DNA from: Fraxinus americana
Lineage: Eukaryota > Streptophyta > Magnoliopsida > Lamiales > Oleaceae
Direction of reading: 5' to 3'
Length of the DNA: 64,000 nt
Assembly: GCA_035079005.1 (NCBI GenBank)
Contig: CM068707.1
Span: 37,643,817 to 37,707,816, forward strand
Part shown: in pieces, positions 36,764-48,107 of the stretch
How the letters are laid out: each line of letters opens with the position of its first letter
Numbering within the stretch: the first letter of the stretch is position 1
Program-made: the position numbers and the translations under genes
Notes under the pieces: generated by a model
Told to the model about the DNA's origin: nothing
Database searches by the model: none
The model's input: only the letters and a program-made list of their open reading frames with translations

Positions 36764-36823
36764 TTCTCTCACTACTTATTCATTCCACTCGATGAGAGTT
36801 CAACAAATGAAGAAGACCAAAAA
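36545..36823. other. MULE-like terminal sequence and leader-like stretch
   Basis: GGGAAAATTACATAAAATCA followed by CTTCAAAATTCAAAATTCAGG resembles the ends of the Mutator-like family in this window, but no matching far end was found. A CT microsatellite lies at 36728-36761. Confidence 0.35.
36728..36761. repeat. (CT)n microsatellite
   Basis: An uninterrupted run of about 17 CT dinucleotides, flanked on both sides by CTCTCACTAC-type sequence. Confidence 0.95.
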
Positions 36824-37111
36824 ATGAGTGAAAATTTAATCACAGTCGAGGTAAACGAGGATGAGGCGATCAATAAGGAGGAAATCAACTCACATTTTTC
36901 CGACTTTATTGATTATCCAAAAATTGATTTTGTAATTAAGCCCGACGAAGATATCCAAATTTACATAGTTGAAATTGAGTCGGATGAAATAGAGAAGTCT
37001 TATTATTATGAAAATGGCAAGAAAGATGTGTGGAGATCAAATAAAAAGTGGATCAAAGCCAAAAGAAGAAAGATGGACAAGGCATCAAAAGCTTTCTTTA
37101 GGTGCCCGTGA
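36824..37111 (+). CDS. Hypothetical acidic protein fragment, 95 aa, probably retroelement-derived
   Basis: The frame is acidic at first (VEVNEDEAINKEEINSHF, EDIQIYIVEIESDEIE) and basic at its end (WIKAKRRKMDKASKAF). I do not recognise a domain. It is followed within 80 bp by a motif common near the 3' end of the coding region of plant gypsy elements, so it is more likely a retroelement remnant than a host gene. The start codon choice is uncertain. Confidence 0.25.
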   Translation: MSENLITVEVNEDEAINKEEINSHFSDFIDYPKIDFVIKPDEDIQIYIVEIESDEIEKSYYYENGKKDVWRSNKKWIKAKRRKMDKASKAFFRCP

Positions 37112-38708
37112 TCATCTATCCTATAGTCGAGCAATAGACTATAAACAATCGCTTATTGGGAGGCAACCCAACAATTTTTTTCTGTTCGTTTATTCTATCT
37201 ATGATATTAATTTAGAAACTATGTTTAATTTCTTTAATTTTGATAATTACAGGTCATCGATCATCTAGTTAGATCACGAAGATGCCTCTTGAGCGAGTTA
37301 CATCCATGTCAAGCCAGTTTTCTACCATCATCTAATCACCACTATCTCCATATTTATCAGGGGAGTATTCGTTAACCATTAATGTGCTAAGTCTATTTTG
37401 TCGCTCTACTATGTATTGCACAATTTTCATTGAGGGTATGTTTTATCTAAATTTGGGGGTGGCTAACAGGGTATTCTCGGATAACTATGGATCGTTCATC
37501 AATAGTTTATCTTTTTATTATTTTTTTTTCTGTGTGACCGTGTGTAAAAAAAATAAAAAAATTAGTGTTTTGTTTATTACTTCACGCGTTTGTGTGAGTT
37601 TGATAATTTTGTCTACTATAATGTTAAAAATTGGACTATGTAGGAACTGTGAATGATGTAAATAATTCATTATTAGATTAATCAATACATGTTTGTGTGA
37701 GACTTGACATAATTCGCCCACGACACTCATGTTGACATGTTGAGTTGATGATTTAGTTCATTACTTAGAAATAGTTGAACATAGAAAAAATCCGAATAAC
37801 CTCTTTTGTACTAAATCATGACCAATTTTTAGAATAGTTTTGAGGTGGTTGAACTGTTGCAAGGGAACATTGAGATGATTAGGGATTCCGTGTATGATAT
37901 TATTTTGTATGGATTATCTTAAACCAATGAGATGAAGACAAAGTGAAAGTTTTAAGTTAGAGATTAGTTTGAATAAATAAAGACATCTGTTCGAGCCTAT
38001 ATAACTCGAGTAATTAAGCTTACAAGAGTTTAAAACATGGTGCCCTATGGTCTTCTGACTTGAGAGTCATCGGCTTAAAACTCGCTACATGTGTTATATA
38101 GAAAGCAAATGAAAGATGTCATATATATGAAAAAAAAAAGAAAAAAAATCTATCAATTGATGAACAATATACATACTTCTATGTATGAAATGCATTGATT
38201 AGCTCCAGACATCCGATTGATAGAACTATATCTCTAGTACGAGAAAAGTAACTTAATTTAATCTCAAAGGTCGAAGTAATCAAAAATAGGAAAGTCTCAC
38301 TTGTTGAAGTGTGAACTTGTGATAGTACGATACATCCAAACTAAGAGAGGGTAAGGAGTAGATATAAATGAGTTCAACTTTAGAACACACCCCGGAATAA
38401 GTGAGCGAAAAGAATAAGTTTGGGGGATGTGTACCTTTCGAGCAAAGTAAGAAAATATTTGACTACTCTGGGTCGGGTGTTGAGCTAATCATGATCTTAA
38501 TATGTTGGCATGAGTTTTCACATACAAACATGTCAAGTTATGCATATAACATGTGGAGATTGATTTGATTATGCACTGTTGTAGTTGTTCATTTTGTTTT
38601 CTTACTAAGTACCAACCTTGAGATACGGCAAATTGTTAAACCATGTGTTACTTGGAAGTAAGTTATGAAATAGTTTGAGGACAACCAATGATTCAAGTTT
38701 GGGGGAGT
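37112..38708 (+). mobile_element. Internal 3' region of a Ty3/gypsy (Athila-like) element
   Basis: CGCTTATTGGGAGGCAACCC near 37151 is a sequence I associate with the region just after pol in Athila-like gypsy elements. The region then runs without open frames to a purine tract, AAGTTTGGGGGAG, just before 38709. Other TTTGGGGG runs occur near 37452 and 38420. The element is 5'-truncated: no polymerase domain remains in the window. Confidence 0.5.
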
Positions 38709-39200
38709 TGATAAGGGCGATTTTATACGAATTAAAATATCACATCATAACGTTCATTGCCTAGCACATATAAATCTAGCCTAGCATGGAGGAAAGAAGA
38801 AAATCAGAAAAATAAATGAAGAACGACATCACCCCGAATAATCTTGAATTGAATCTTCACGTCGTGATGTTATTCTTCTTGTTTGTGCCTATTTTTCTCT
38901 CTGAAAACCTTCAAAAATCTCCTCTCAGGTCTGCCTAGGGTTTGAGGACGGCTTAAGAGTTTATATAGTTGCCAAAAGATTGGTTTCCATAAAAAGTTGG
39001 AACAAAATAAGAAAATCAGAATTTTCGCGCCGGAAACCTTACTTGCGGCCACATGGTAAATTTCCATGCAGCTGCATGGAACAAATATTTTTCCACTTTT
39101 TTTTCCTGAAACCATGCTTGCGGCTACATGGTTAATTACACCATGCAGCTGCATGGTACAATTAACTTTCAAAATCTTCATTTTGGTTGTTGACATTAAA
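38709..39200 (+). repeat. Putative LTR (5' portion) of the gypsy-type element
   Basis: TGATAAGGGCGATTTTATAC follows the purine tract directly, as expected for a 3' LTR start. A TTATATAGTTG TATA-like sequence lies near 38962. A direct duplication of about 70 bp (39045-39095 and 39115-39165), each half with the palindrome CCATGCAGCTGCATGG, lies inside. The far end of the LTR was not located. Confidence 0.5.
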
Positions 39201-40195
39201 ACGCGTTTTGAATTATTGAATGATTTATATACATCACTTTTTCTCTACAATTATATGCGCAATAATTGTATGAGTGTTGTGGCCTATTTCTGGTATTCGA
39301 AAGAAGGGAAATAGATTCGACAATGTATAAATCATCGTAGGGTTCGATAGGGGATAAAAATATACCGCTATGCTCTATGTGAATATCAAGTGTTTACAAA
39401 AAGTCATGCATTCTTGTATATTACATTTGTCATAAAAATATAGTCAAATGGTATACGAGAATATGTTTAATTCTACTCAAGAGAGATTATTGAATATGTT
39501 AGAAACATTGATTCTTCATCAATTCAAATATGTTGTCAATTTTTTAGAACTAGAGTTAAAATGGATCATTGTATGAGAATTCGCGAACCTAGTACGTTTT
39601 TTTCTATGAGTTGCCTCAATTTGCATTCAATCGCATAATTTGCATTTAGTTCAACCAATTCATCCACTATTACTTTCATTTAGTTTAACTACAATTTAGG
39701 TACAAAACTCAATCATATTTCACGTTTCGATTAAGGTCAGAATAGGTAAAATCAAACTAGTAAATGTCTGTGAGAATGATATTTGGACTCTAAAATTTAT
39801 TTTATTACTTGAACGATCCATACACTTGAGGTAATTTTTATTCAAAACATATTTCGATGAACAACTAGATTAGAACTCGACCTGATGAAGAATGGAAAAC
39901 CACATTTAAAACACGAGAATGGTTGGTTATGCCATTCGGCACGTCCAACCCACCTATGTCCTCTGACACGCTATGTTTTATGCTGCAACAACTATATGTA
40001 TTTTCCTAATTGTGTTCTGTTTCTGAAGATTTTAATTTAACAAGCCGGTTTAGCTATGGATAATTCCAAGATAGACACTGTGAAAGCATGGCCATGTGGA
40101 TTAGGATTTTAAGTACTATCTTAGATAGGGATTTTTACTATGATGGTTTGAATTTTCCTTATAGAATAGGATTTTATCTTTGGGTCATTACCTTT
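39201..40195. other. Unassigned sequence, probably the rest of the gypsy LTR and flank
   Basis: No gene seen. It may include the remaining LTR, but I could not find a clear CA end or a target duplication. Confidence 0.3.
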
Positions 40196-40724
40196 TTCTT
40201 TTTATTTTTTTGAAAGAAAGATGTTATTCATTCAAGAAATTTCACGAGATACACAATCGACAATGACATTCAGGGTCCCCCCCAAGCGACACAATATCAA
40301 AAAGCGAAGAAAAAGCATTTCATGCCTAAAAAATGCTCAGGCCTGCCCTCAACTCAGTATAAATTTTTCCCCTAGCTCCGTTCCTGTCAGCCTAACAAAG
40401 AACAAATTAAAGATGGAAACGAGCATCGTACAGTAGACAATAGATCAAGAATAGCCCCCTCAATTGCATGGATAGATGGATTATTTACGTCCTGGATTCA
40501 GTTGTTTCTATAGGATGAACATGGACCTGTGCAAACACTAGACTCTCCCAAATAGCCAAGCATTCTGCAATATATGGCTCAATGTTTCGAACCAGTCTCT
40601 TGCATGAAGTAGCAACTGCACACCTCGTGGTGCTGCAAATGGGTCTCAAACCAATTCTATTTTCGTGGCTTTGAATAACGACATCCACATCAAGTCTTAA
40701 TTTTCCCACAGTTGATTTACCCAT
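40196..40724 (-). pseudogene. 5'-truncated L1-type LINE: RNase H-like domain and 3' end
   Basis: On the minus strand, 40724-40485 encodes 79 residues (GKLRLDVDVVIQSHENRIGL, later AECLAIWESLVFAQVHVHP). These fit the C-terminal RNase H-like (RVT_3) domain of plant L1 elements or their domesticated relatives. On the same strand it continues into about 290 bp of non-coding tail and ends in CATCTTTCTTTCAAAAAAAT, typical of a plant LINE 3' end with a short A-rich tail near 40205. Reverse transcriptase and endonuclease are absent. The frame is open but lacks the rest of the domain, so it is a dead fragment. Confidence 0.55.
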
Positions 40725-41859
40725 CCTTCACAAATTGTATATTGTGAAGTAAACACCATCTACAACTCATGCATCTATGCAAGTCCTCACGCAATCAATC
40801 TAGAGCGACTCGGCTGGTTACCAAACAATTTTCCTTCTAGCAATTCCATGTGACCACTATTAGTATTAGAATTCTAACAAGAATTATATATGTGAATATC
40901 ACTTATTAGGAATAGAAGAAACTATATTATATGATACAATATGAACTAGCAATCACAATACAAGAACAATTGGCAAATGAATGAAAATTTTTTTAATATG
41001 GTGAAAGAATACAAAATATTGTGTTTCTAACTCATACAAAGTCATATGAAAGCCAAAAATCACGTGGACTATATAAGATCCAAAAGAATATGTTATGGTT
41101 GGAAAGAGTATCAAAAATCGCGTAAGAAGGAAACAAATTTTCCCTGGATATATACGACACTAGAGTGGTAGCCTCGCGCTAGGCAAGCGGTGTGCATCGC
41201 TCGAAAATTATGTGGGAGGTACACGAGCGACAGCGGTGACGCTTCCAATGGCATCCAGACACTGAGTTTTAGTCCAAATTGATTCCAAACAACCAATTTC
41301 TGTCCCAAAACTTCCCATACTTCTTTGACACCTCTTTCAACCAATCCACGAACATCCAACGAAATTTGGATCATAAAATAACAATTAGCAATTTCATATC
41401 GGATGGGGTCAGCGTCTATTGCATGCATAAAAGAATTCCACCAAATACTAATGCTGATCATAAAATGTATATGTTATTTAATACTATATTAACATTAAAC
41501 AATTAAAATTTATTGAATAATCAGTTTTTTTGAATAAAATATTGTTAAAAAAGTTTTTAAAATTTCAAAGTAAATGCGTTTTCCATTTTTATATTTTCGG
41601 AAACAATTTTTCAGAATGGCAAAAAGAACGCATTTTCAGAAATTTCAAAACAGACACTCACAACATAAAACACAAAACGAATTCAAAACTCAAAACACAA
41701 AATTGAAACACGAAGAGAACGACACTTTAGGTTTTGGCCTTTGGGTATATGGTAATTGGGTTGACATGTTCGCTTTTAATTTAATTTAATTTTAATTTTT
41801 TGGACTTTGGCTAAGTTTTCATTTGATTTTAACTTTTTTGCTTTGGGTTTGGGCTGAAA
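40725..41859. other. Intergenic DNA, no assigned gene
   Basis: A 116-codon minus-strand frame (41111-41461) has no recognised domain and unusual composition. It is listed as rejected rather than as a gene. Confidence 0.35.
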
Positions 41860-41868
41860 TAGAAAAAA

Positions 41869-42833
41869 GGGAAAATATTATATTTAAGGTGTTAACTAGA
41901 ACCAATTTGAAAATTAAGAATCAAGTTTTAAAATTTCAAAAATTAGATATTATTAAATTTTATTCATGAAATAATTAATTAAAAAAGATATTTTATTAAT
42001 TAAATATATTAAACTCACCATTCTATACAATTTGGTCACAAATTATTTCTCGATCACAAAAGAAAAAAAATTATTAGTCACAATTCATTCATCGATTATA
42101 AATTAAAAAATTGGTCACAGATTATCAACCATAACTTATTTCACGGTTACAAAATATCAAATTAATTTGAACAAAATATTTTTAGGTCACAAATTAACAA
42201 ATTTTAAGATTACACATTATTCGTTAATCACAAATTATCTATTTTATATGTCACATATTATTTATTGGTCATGTATTAATTATTTAATATGTTACAAATA
42301 CCAAACCACTCCAACAGAAACGCACCACCACCGTTTTGCAACCCACCGACAACAACGTGCACCACCACAATTAAAAAATCACCAATCACCACCACCACCA
42401 CCACCACCATCACCAAAAGCAACCATTTTCAAACTAAAAACAAGTAAACCAGAAAAAACTAACACCAAAACAACCACAAAAACTCTGGCTAAGCAGATCA
42501 GCAAACTCTTAGCAGCCCCCGATGCGAGCAACGACGGTTGGCGTAGCTCCTTCATCGCCGGTCACCAGTGTTTGAATGCATTGTCGGCTTTCGAAAAGAG
42601 AGAAGGGAGAGAGAAGAAGAGAGAGAAGGGAGAGATGTGGAGAGAAGAGGAAGTGGGAAAAAAATTAGGGTTTGGGTGGATAGAGGTAGGGTGAGTATAT
42701 AGATTAATTTAATTTTAAAATATTATTAATGTAATATTAAAAAATTTAAATTGTTACTGGATTTTTGAAAGAAAAAAAGGAATTCAATTGTTGAATTGTG
42801 CATTTTAAAATTTTGGGTAGGTGTAATTTCCAC
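41869..42833 (-). mobile_element. Diverged, inverted relative of the MULE family
   Basis: Read on the minus strand it begins GTGGAAATTACACCTACCC, like copies 1 and 2, and ends near GGGAAAATATTA (plus-strand sense, 41869). It keeps the same order of parts: leader-like TTAGGGTTT with a CT-rich tract, a GGTGGTGG-rich middle, then the TTGTGAC-type array (42033-42292), then an AT-rich arm. Overall similarity is low outside motifs, so it is an old member. The flanking 9-mers TAGAAAAAA and TATATATAA match at only 6 positions. Confidence 0.6.
42033..42292 (-). repeat. TTGTGAC-type motif array, inverted, in the diverged MULE
   Basis: About eight GGTCACAAATT / GATCACAAA / AGTCACAATT variants lie at 20-40 bp intervals. 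They are the reverse complement of the motif in the arrays of copies 1 and 2. Confidence 0.75.
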
Positions 42834-44476
42834 TATATATAAAAAAAACTTGGATCTGGGTGTGAGGAGAGCTGATCCCATTGCCCCTACTGTAAATTTT
42901 CCCGAGGATATGGACTGTTCATTATCTCAATTAGGTCGTTTAGCCATATCCACATGTTCCATTGCCCACGAAAATTCTGTAAATAAACCAATGATAATTC
43001 CATAAATAATTACAACACTAGTACCTACGGAAAATCCTTAGGTAATGTTAATATTTTTATCAATGGAATATCCATAGGTAATGATAAAACTTTTATTAGT
43101 CGAAAATCCATTGGTAACTTTCAATGACTCTCAAAAGAGCAATGAACTTTCGATCGAATATTGTTGGTCTATAAAATCATAACAATAGATATCATCGCTT
43201 CATCTACAGAAAATCCATTCTTAAAGCCACGATTATTTGTAGTGTCACGAGCCACTTCAACTTGCCCCACCAAAGGGGGAGCTCATAGGGCGAGCCAGCT
43301 TGCCCTATTTAACACTCCTACAGTAAAGAGGGGCAAGGCCATGGTTTTCACGGGACATTTAAACACCTCTATCTTTTGTCCCTTCACATCTCTACACCTA
43401 GCCGCTCTGGCTCTTGCAGTCCCACGTCCTTATCTCAGCTTCCATTGCATGCACCAACTCTTCCATCCATTACCACAGCAAGACCTTCCAACATAAAATG
43501 TAGAGACATGTATACCGCCTGATTACTCGACAAGAACTGACGGTCTTGTGATCGAAGTATAATTAAAAAAAAAAAAAAATACAAAAGCATTTGAATAATG
43601 ATAAAAGGTTTACTGTTTTAAACTTCCCATGAAAAACCTATTAGAAATACGAAAAAAATTAAATTTAAATCTAATTTTTAAAGTGATCATTTAGTGACAG
43701 ACTATAGACACTAGAGTAAGAATCAAAGATGTTGAAAAATACATGTTCTCCGTTTCATTAGCTGCTCTATCTTCTTCAAATGGACCTTTTCCTCGTCACG
43801 GATCTGATCTGGCATCTCCTCTTGGATTATTCAACGGAATTCTTTGAAAATCTTAGTTGGTGAAAACAGTTTAGGTATGTTATATAGATGTCCTCAAACA
43901 CAGCTAATAACTGAAAGCAAAATGTCAAAGGGCTCCTTACACATATAAACTCTTATTTAAAACTTTATTTGGCCATGCAATTTCTTCACTGGCATCAACT
44001 GTTGAATTTTATCAACTTTGAATTGGTAGTATATATTTAAAGAATGATCATGAGGAGTTCATATAAAGTATAGTTCTTTTCAGTGGCCTCCCCATTTCGG
44101 AGGCATTGGCGAAGTTAGGACTCAAATTCAATGGGGACATTAGGTAACTTAGCGATGTTTTTCCAAACAATGCAATAATATAATAATATTAAATTTGTTA
44201 CGGAATTAATTAATTTTTTACGGAAAATTAATTTAATTATATATTGTGCCTTTAGCTATATTGTACCTTGCAGGTTTAAATGCTTTTTCTACATGTACGA
44301 GTTTCTAATGTCTTCGATATAGTTTGTTTGATAGTATTTCTTTCATGTTTAAACCTCTATTTAAGGTTGATGTGAAATAAAATGGAAGTAGACATCTTAT
44401 GTTTAATATTTTTAATTAATTCTTAAACAAATCTGAAAAATTCTGATTTTTTTAAATAAAATTTAGCTATATTGTA
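42834..44476. other. Intergenic DNA with an old peroxidase-flank duplication
   Basis: No gene is recognised. The part at 43730-43860 (AAAATACATG, GGATCTGATCTGGCATC) resembles 59020-59110 and 63690-63770, which flank peroxidase copies; it may mark a lost array unit. TTTAGCTATATTGTACCTTG occurs twice, about 210 bp apart (44253 and 44462). The 111-codon frame at 43161 has no features of a known family. Confidence 0.4.
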
Positions 44477-44481
44477 CCTTG

Positions 44482-45997
44482 TGTTGAGAATTTACTTAAC
44501 ATGCACGACGGAAAATTAATAATTTTTCAATTCCTACCACAGATCTACTTTGTGTTTAGATAGAAATTGTGTTGAGAATAATACATTTGATGAATTCTAC
44601 AAGCTCCTTTGCTGATTCTCGAACTCCAATGATCACGATCTGTAATCGAAACTGTTCAATTGTCCAGCTTTCAATGATGATCCACACAGAGAACAAGAAT
44701 GACGGTTAGGGTTTACTTTTCTTGTACTAGCAAGAATAATGAAAATCTCTACAGTTTACAAACCATAGCAGCCTATTAATAAAAGCCCAAGTGGGCTGGC
44801 CCATCTCTAAACTTTACCGGTCCGATATTTAATTAATCAAATTAATTAAATCCGGTCCATGAATTAATTAATCCAATTAATTAATTCGAGTCTATTAATA
44901 AGCAACTCAATTAATTAATTGTCCAACACTTGTCAATTAATTAATTGATAAATTTCATTCTTCTGGTTCTCTTTTGTGTGTGACCCATTAGGTTCCGATC
45001 ACGATACCTAACGACGTGAATTATTATTTTGGTCTAATCAAAATCGATAAATTAAGACACCCCTTTTAATTTATCACTAATTCACATTCGTCGTCCCAAA
45101 TTGACATCTAGCAATGTGTCAGGGCAGTACATGTGATGAGAAATGTCACGTGATGTGACAAACCAAACTTGTTCGTTTACCGTGAAATTATAATCTTTTC
45201 GTCAATATGATCCAATCAATAATGAGATATGGATATGTGTCAATCTCAATTATCGATCATATCTTTTATCTTAGTGTTAAATCAATGTAAGTCGAAAACT
45301 CTTTTTCGACTTATGAGTTCAGCTTGGCCAATGATTTCATTATTAACTTAATTGAATAAAATGTAGATCATAATCTCTTACTATCTAAGAGTGACGAATC
45401 CTCTATTGATCATTTACAACCTTCATATAATTCTTGACATATCCGAAACGATACTGTATTAGCGATCATCGGCAGAGTAACATCCAACACTATCAAAGTA
45501 TGACTGTCTTCATATAAGGTACTATGACGACCTCAAGTCAAAGGACCAATTCCACTACCGAAAGTTAGAGATTAACCACTAACACTCAGATAGTTATCCA
45601 CGTGGAATTTCCCAGCGGGTCTCCAATGTTTTGTTCTATACCAAAATATCCACGTGTTCATTCAAGTGTCACCACACTTTAGCTTATGAGATCAGTTACT
45701 TACTTCACAAGTAAGAATGCCACATGTGATGATCTATCCGTAATAACGATATCGGTATCTCGTTATTATTTCGACCATAAACGATTTAAGATTCGATCAT
45801 TTGTAATTTGTATCTCACAATCACAACTTCTTGTGATTAACAAATCACCAAGACTTGAATCTACGGATTCTATTATTTAATTTATTAGAATATTAATTCA
45901 ATTAAATAATAGATATTGCTATACATGCATCAATTATATATATTTAATTATGTTCAAAGTTGATTCACTTGATTGGACTTAGGGCATAACACTTACA
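44482..45997 (-). repeat. Solo LTR A, 1516 bp, with perfect 5-bp TSD CCTTG
   Basis: It starts TGTTGAGAATTTAC and ends CATAACACTTACA. CCTTG precedes it (44477-44481) and follows it (45998-46002). No internal retroelement sequence is present, so it is a solo LTR left by LTR-LTR recombination. It matches 50260-51783 over its whole length. It contains repeated TTAATTAATT tracts near 44830-44950. The reverse complement starts TGTAAGTGTTATGCCC, which resembles copia-type LTRs; the strand is set on that basis. Confidence 0.88.
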
Positions 45998-46002
45998 CCT
46001 TG

Positions 46003-46960
46003 AAGGGGCTTTTTGGTGCCAAGAGTTTACCTCATTGCCCTCAATTCTACTAGCTGTCTTTTGAAGTGAGAGAAATAATTGTATGTCATGCATGGAAAAG
46101 GCAAGTTATGCTGACTTCAGAGCTAGTTGTTGAATGAATGTTATTCTTGCCATATTTAGTGCGAGGAAATTGTGGTAGATGGTGGGTTGATCCGGTCACT
46201 TTTTCACGTTGATCTTTGACCAAATTTAAGTAAAAAATTTAAAGAAATGACAATACCAATTTTACCTCCATTTTGAACGTTAAGAATTTGAAAATCTCAT
46301 CATTGCCATTCTTCAAGGTTTTTTCATCCATCTCCATCTCCATCTCCATCGCCATTCTTCAAAGTTTTTTCATCCATCTCCATCTCCATGTTTAAGGTTT
46401 CTTCATATTATTTGGTTAAATTCGATTTTTTTGCTTGTAATATTGATGAATAAGTGTTTTTAACTTTAATATTAAAAAATTTAAACAAAAAATTGTTTTA
46501 TTATGTTAAAAGAAATCCAAATTTGTCAAGAAATCGCAACAAATCTGCTATATGTTAACGAGGTGTTTGTGGGGTGGGAGGAGGTGGGGGGGGGTCCGGG
46601 TCTGGCTGGTCCGAGTTGGAGGTTCGATGGGAGAAATCATGCTTTTTAATTTTGAAATAAAGGGTATGCTTATCTTTTAATGTTAAAAAGATCATTGTGG
46701 TGAATAATAATTAATAAGCTAGGCCTATGCATTGAATAAGGTGTTTGATGTGGCCATTTAAAAAACGTGGCCATACGTAGCAATGCATAGTTGAAAAATA
46801 CGATTCGAAATTCCTTTTTTTTTTAAAAAAAAAAAATTCAAAATCCATCTCAATCAACTTGTCATCAAATATCGATATTGTTTTGTTTTCTCTCTCCACT
46901 GCTCTGGTACTGAAGATTTTATATTTTATTATCACCACGTTTAATTATCTTTTTAAAAAA
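46003..46960. other. Intergenic DNA between solo LTR A and Helitron copy 2
   Basis: No gene is recognised. A short duplicated run of CATCTCCATCTC motifs lies at 46325-46390. A G-rich run is present near 46585. Confidence 0.4.
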
Positions 46961-47665
46961 CTAGTCAGAAGCACGTGCAATGCACGTGTCATGATGTAGT
47001 TGAGTACGTAATAGCGTAGGTATTAAAAACAAATATCTATGTCAAACATTGGTTACATAAAATTTTCTTATAAGTTGCTAAATATTTCGAGGCAATATTA
47101 AATGTGGAGATGAAAAAATCACACCCATAGTTATTGAAGAAATCGAGGCTCACATTCCACCACAGCCTCCAGTTATCGAAAAATGCCTTTTCACCAATCC
47201 CCAATGTTCAGTCATTGTCATTTATTTCATAAACCCCTAATTAATTTTAAAACAAAAGAGCAGGGAAAAAAAACTCAAAATAATAGTTTATTATTATCAC
47301 ATTTTAAGTTTTTTTAAAAAAATTGAAATCGATCCAAATGGATATTCATATCGTGAAATATCGAATCAAACGAAAAATTGTAGGAAAATAAAGTTCAAAA
47401 AAAAGACATTGAAATGATGTTGAGATTGAAAAGAAATATAAACAATCACGATGCTACGTTTCACAATTAATGTAAAATTATTTTGATATTTAAAATTTAT
47501 CGATCATATATTTATCATGGCTGCACTTCAACATTTTCAACAAATTTTAAATCGCTTAAAACGAATATCTGTAACTTAAAATATTGAATCAAACATAAAA
47601 AAAAAAGGCTTAGCTGAGTCGAGTCGAGTTGATTCGTCAAGTCATTTGGCTGGTAAATAGTAAAC
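46961..47665 (-). mobile_element. Helitron copy 2, non-autonomous, about 0.7 kb
   Basis: Read on the minus strand, the 3' end has the palindrome CACGTGCATTGCACGTG (46971-46988), then TTCTGA, then CTAG (46964-46961), and is followed by T. A hairpin a few bases before a terminal CTRR followed by T is the Helitron 3' signature. The body matches 19525-20252 in inverse orientation. The 5' TC end was not identified with confidence. No Rep/helicase is encoded. Confidence 0.75.
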
Positions 47666-48107
47666 AAAACTAATAAAAAAAAGGTTCAACTACACATTCT
47701 TTAATAAAATAATATTTTCCATCACATCAATAATTTTTTCTTCTTTTTCAACCACACATTTCCCATCATATTACTATTCAAAAATCAATTATTCCCCCAA
47801 AAATCCCTACCAAACAGGCTCTTAACCAGTCTTTTGACCTAATTTATGCTTTCCAAATTCCAACATTAGCTGTCTTTAAGAATTACTTAATGCCTGAATG
47901 CATGTCTGACTAACAGACATATTATGGAACATGCACGATGAATTAAATAATCCAAAAACTGAAGATAAACTAAATCCACTACTGGGAAAAGCGGGCAGCA
48001 ATGTCTAAGGAGAACAATTTTGTTCCAGGAAAAAATCCAACTCAAAGTACCCTTTCCTAAATCAATTAAGTTGCAACCAAATCTCAGTATATACATCTCA
48101 GTTTATA
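47666..48107 (+). promoter_or_regulatory. Upstream region of peroxidase copy 1
   Basis: 47690-47825 resembles the small MITE family (CACATTCTTTAATAAAATAA, ACCAAACAGGCTC). 47850-47935 (CCAACATTAGCTGTCTTTAA, then TGCCTGAATGCATGT) matches 54150-54235 upstream of peroxidase copy 2, so this part of the promoter is shared. No clear TATA box lies at the usual distance; a TATATA at 48089 is only 19 bp before the ATG. Confidence 0.5.

Noticed and set aside
38041..38110. GTGCCCTATGGTCTTCTGACTT as a tRNA-like feature
   Set aside because: Only a superficial likeness; no stems pair across the expected distance.
41111..41461. Minus-strand 116-codon frame near a LINE remnant
   Set aside because: No recognised domain. 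It might be retroelement-derived, but the evidence is too weak to call.
43161..43496. Plus-strand 111-codon frame
   Set aside because: Composition is not like a conserved protein, no domain is recognised and no supporting splice structure was seen.
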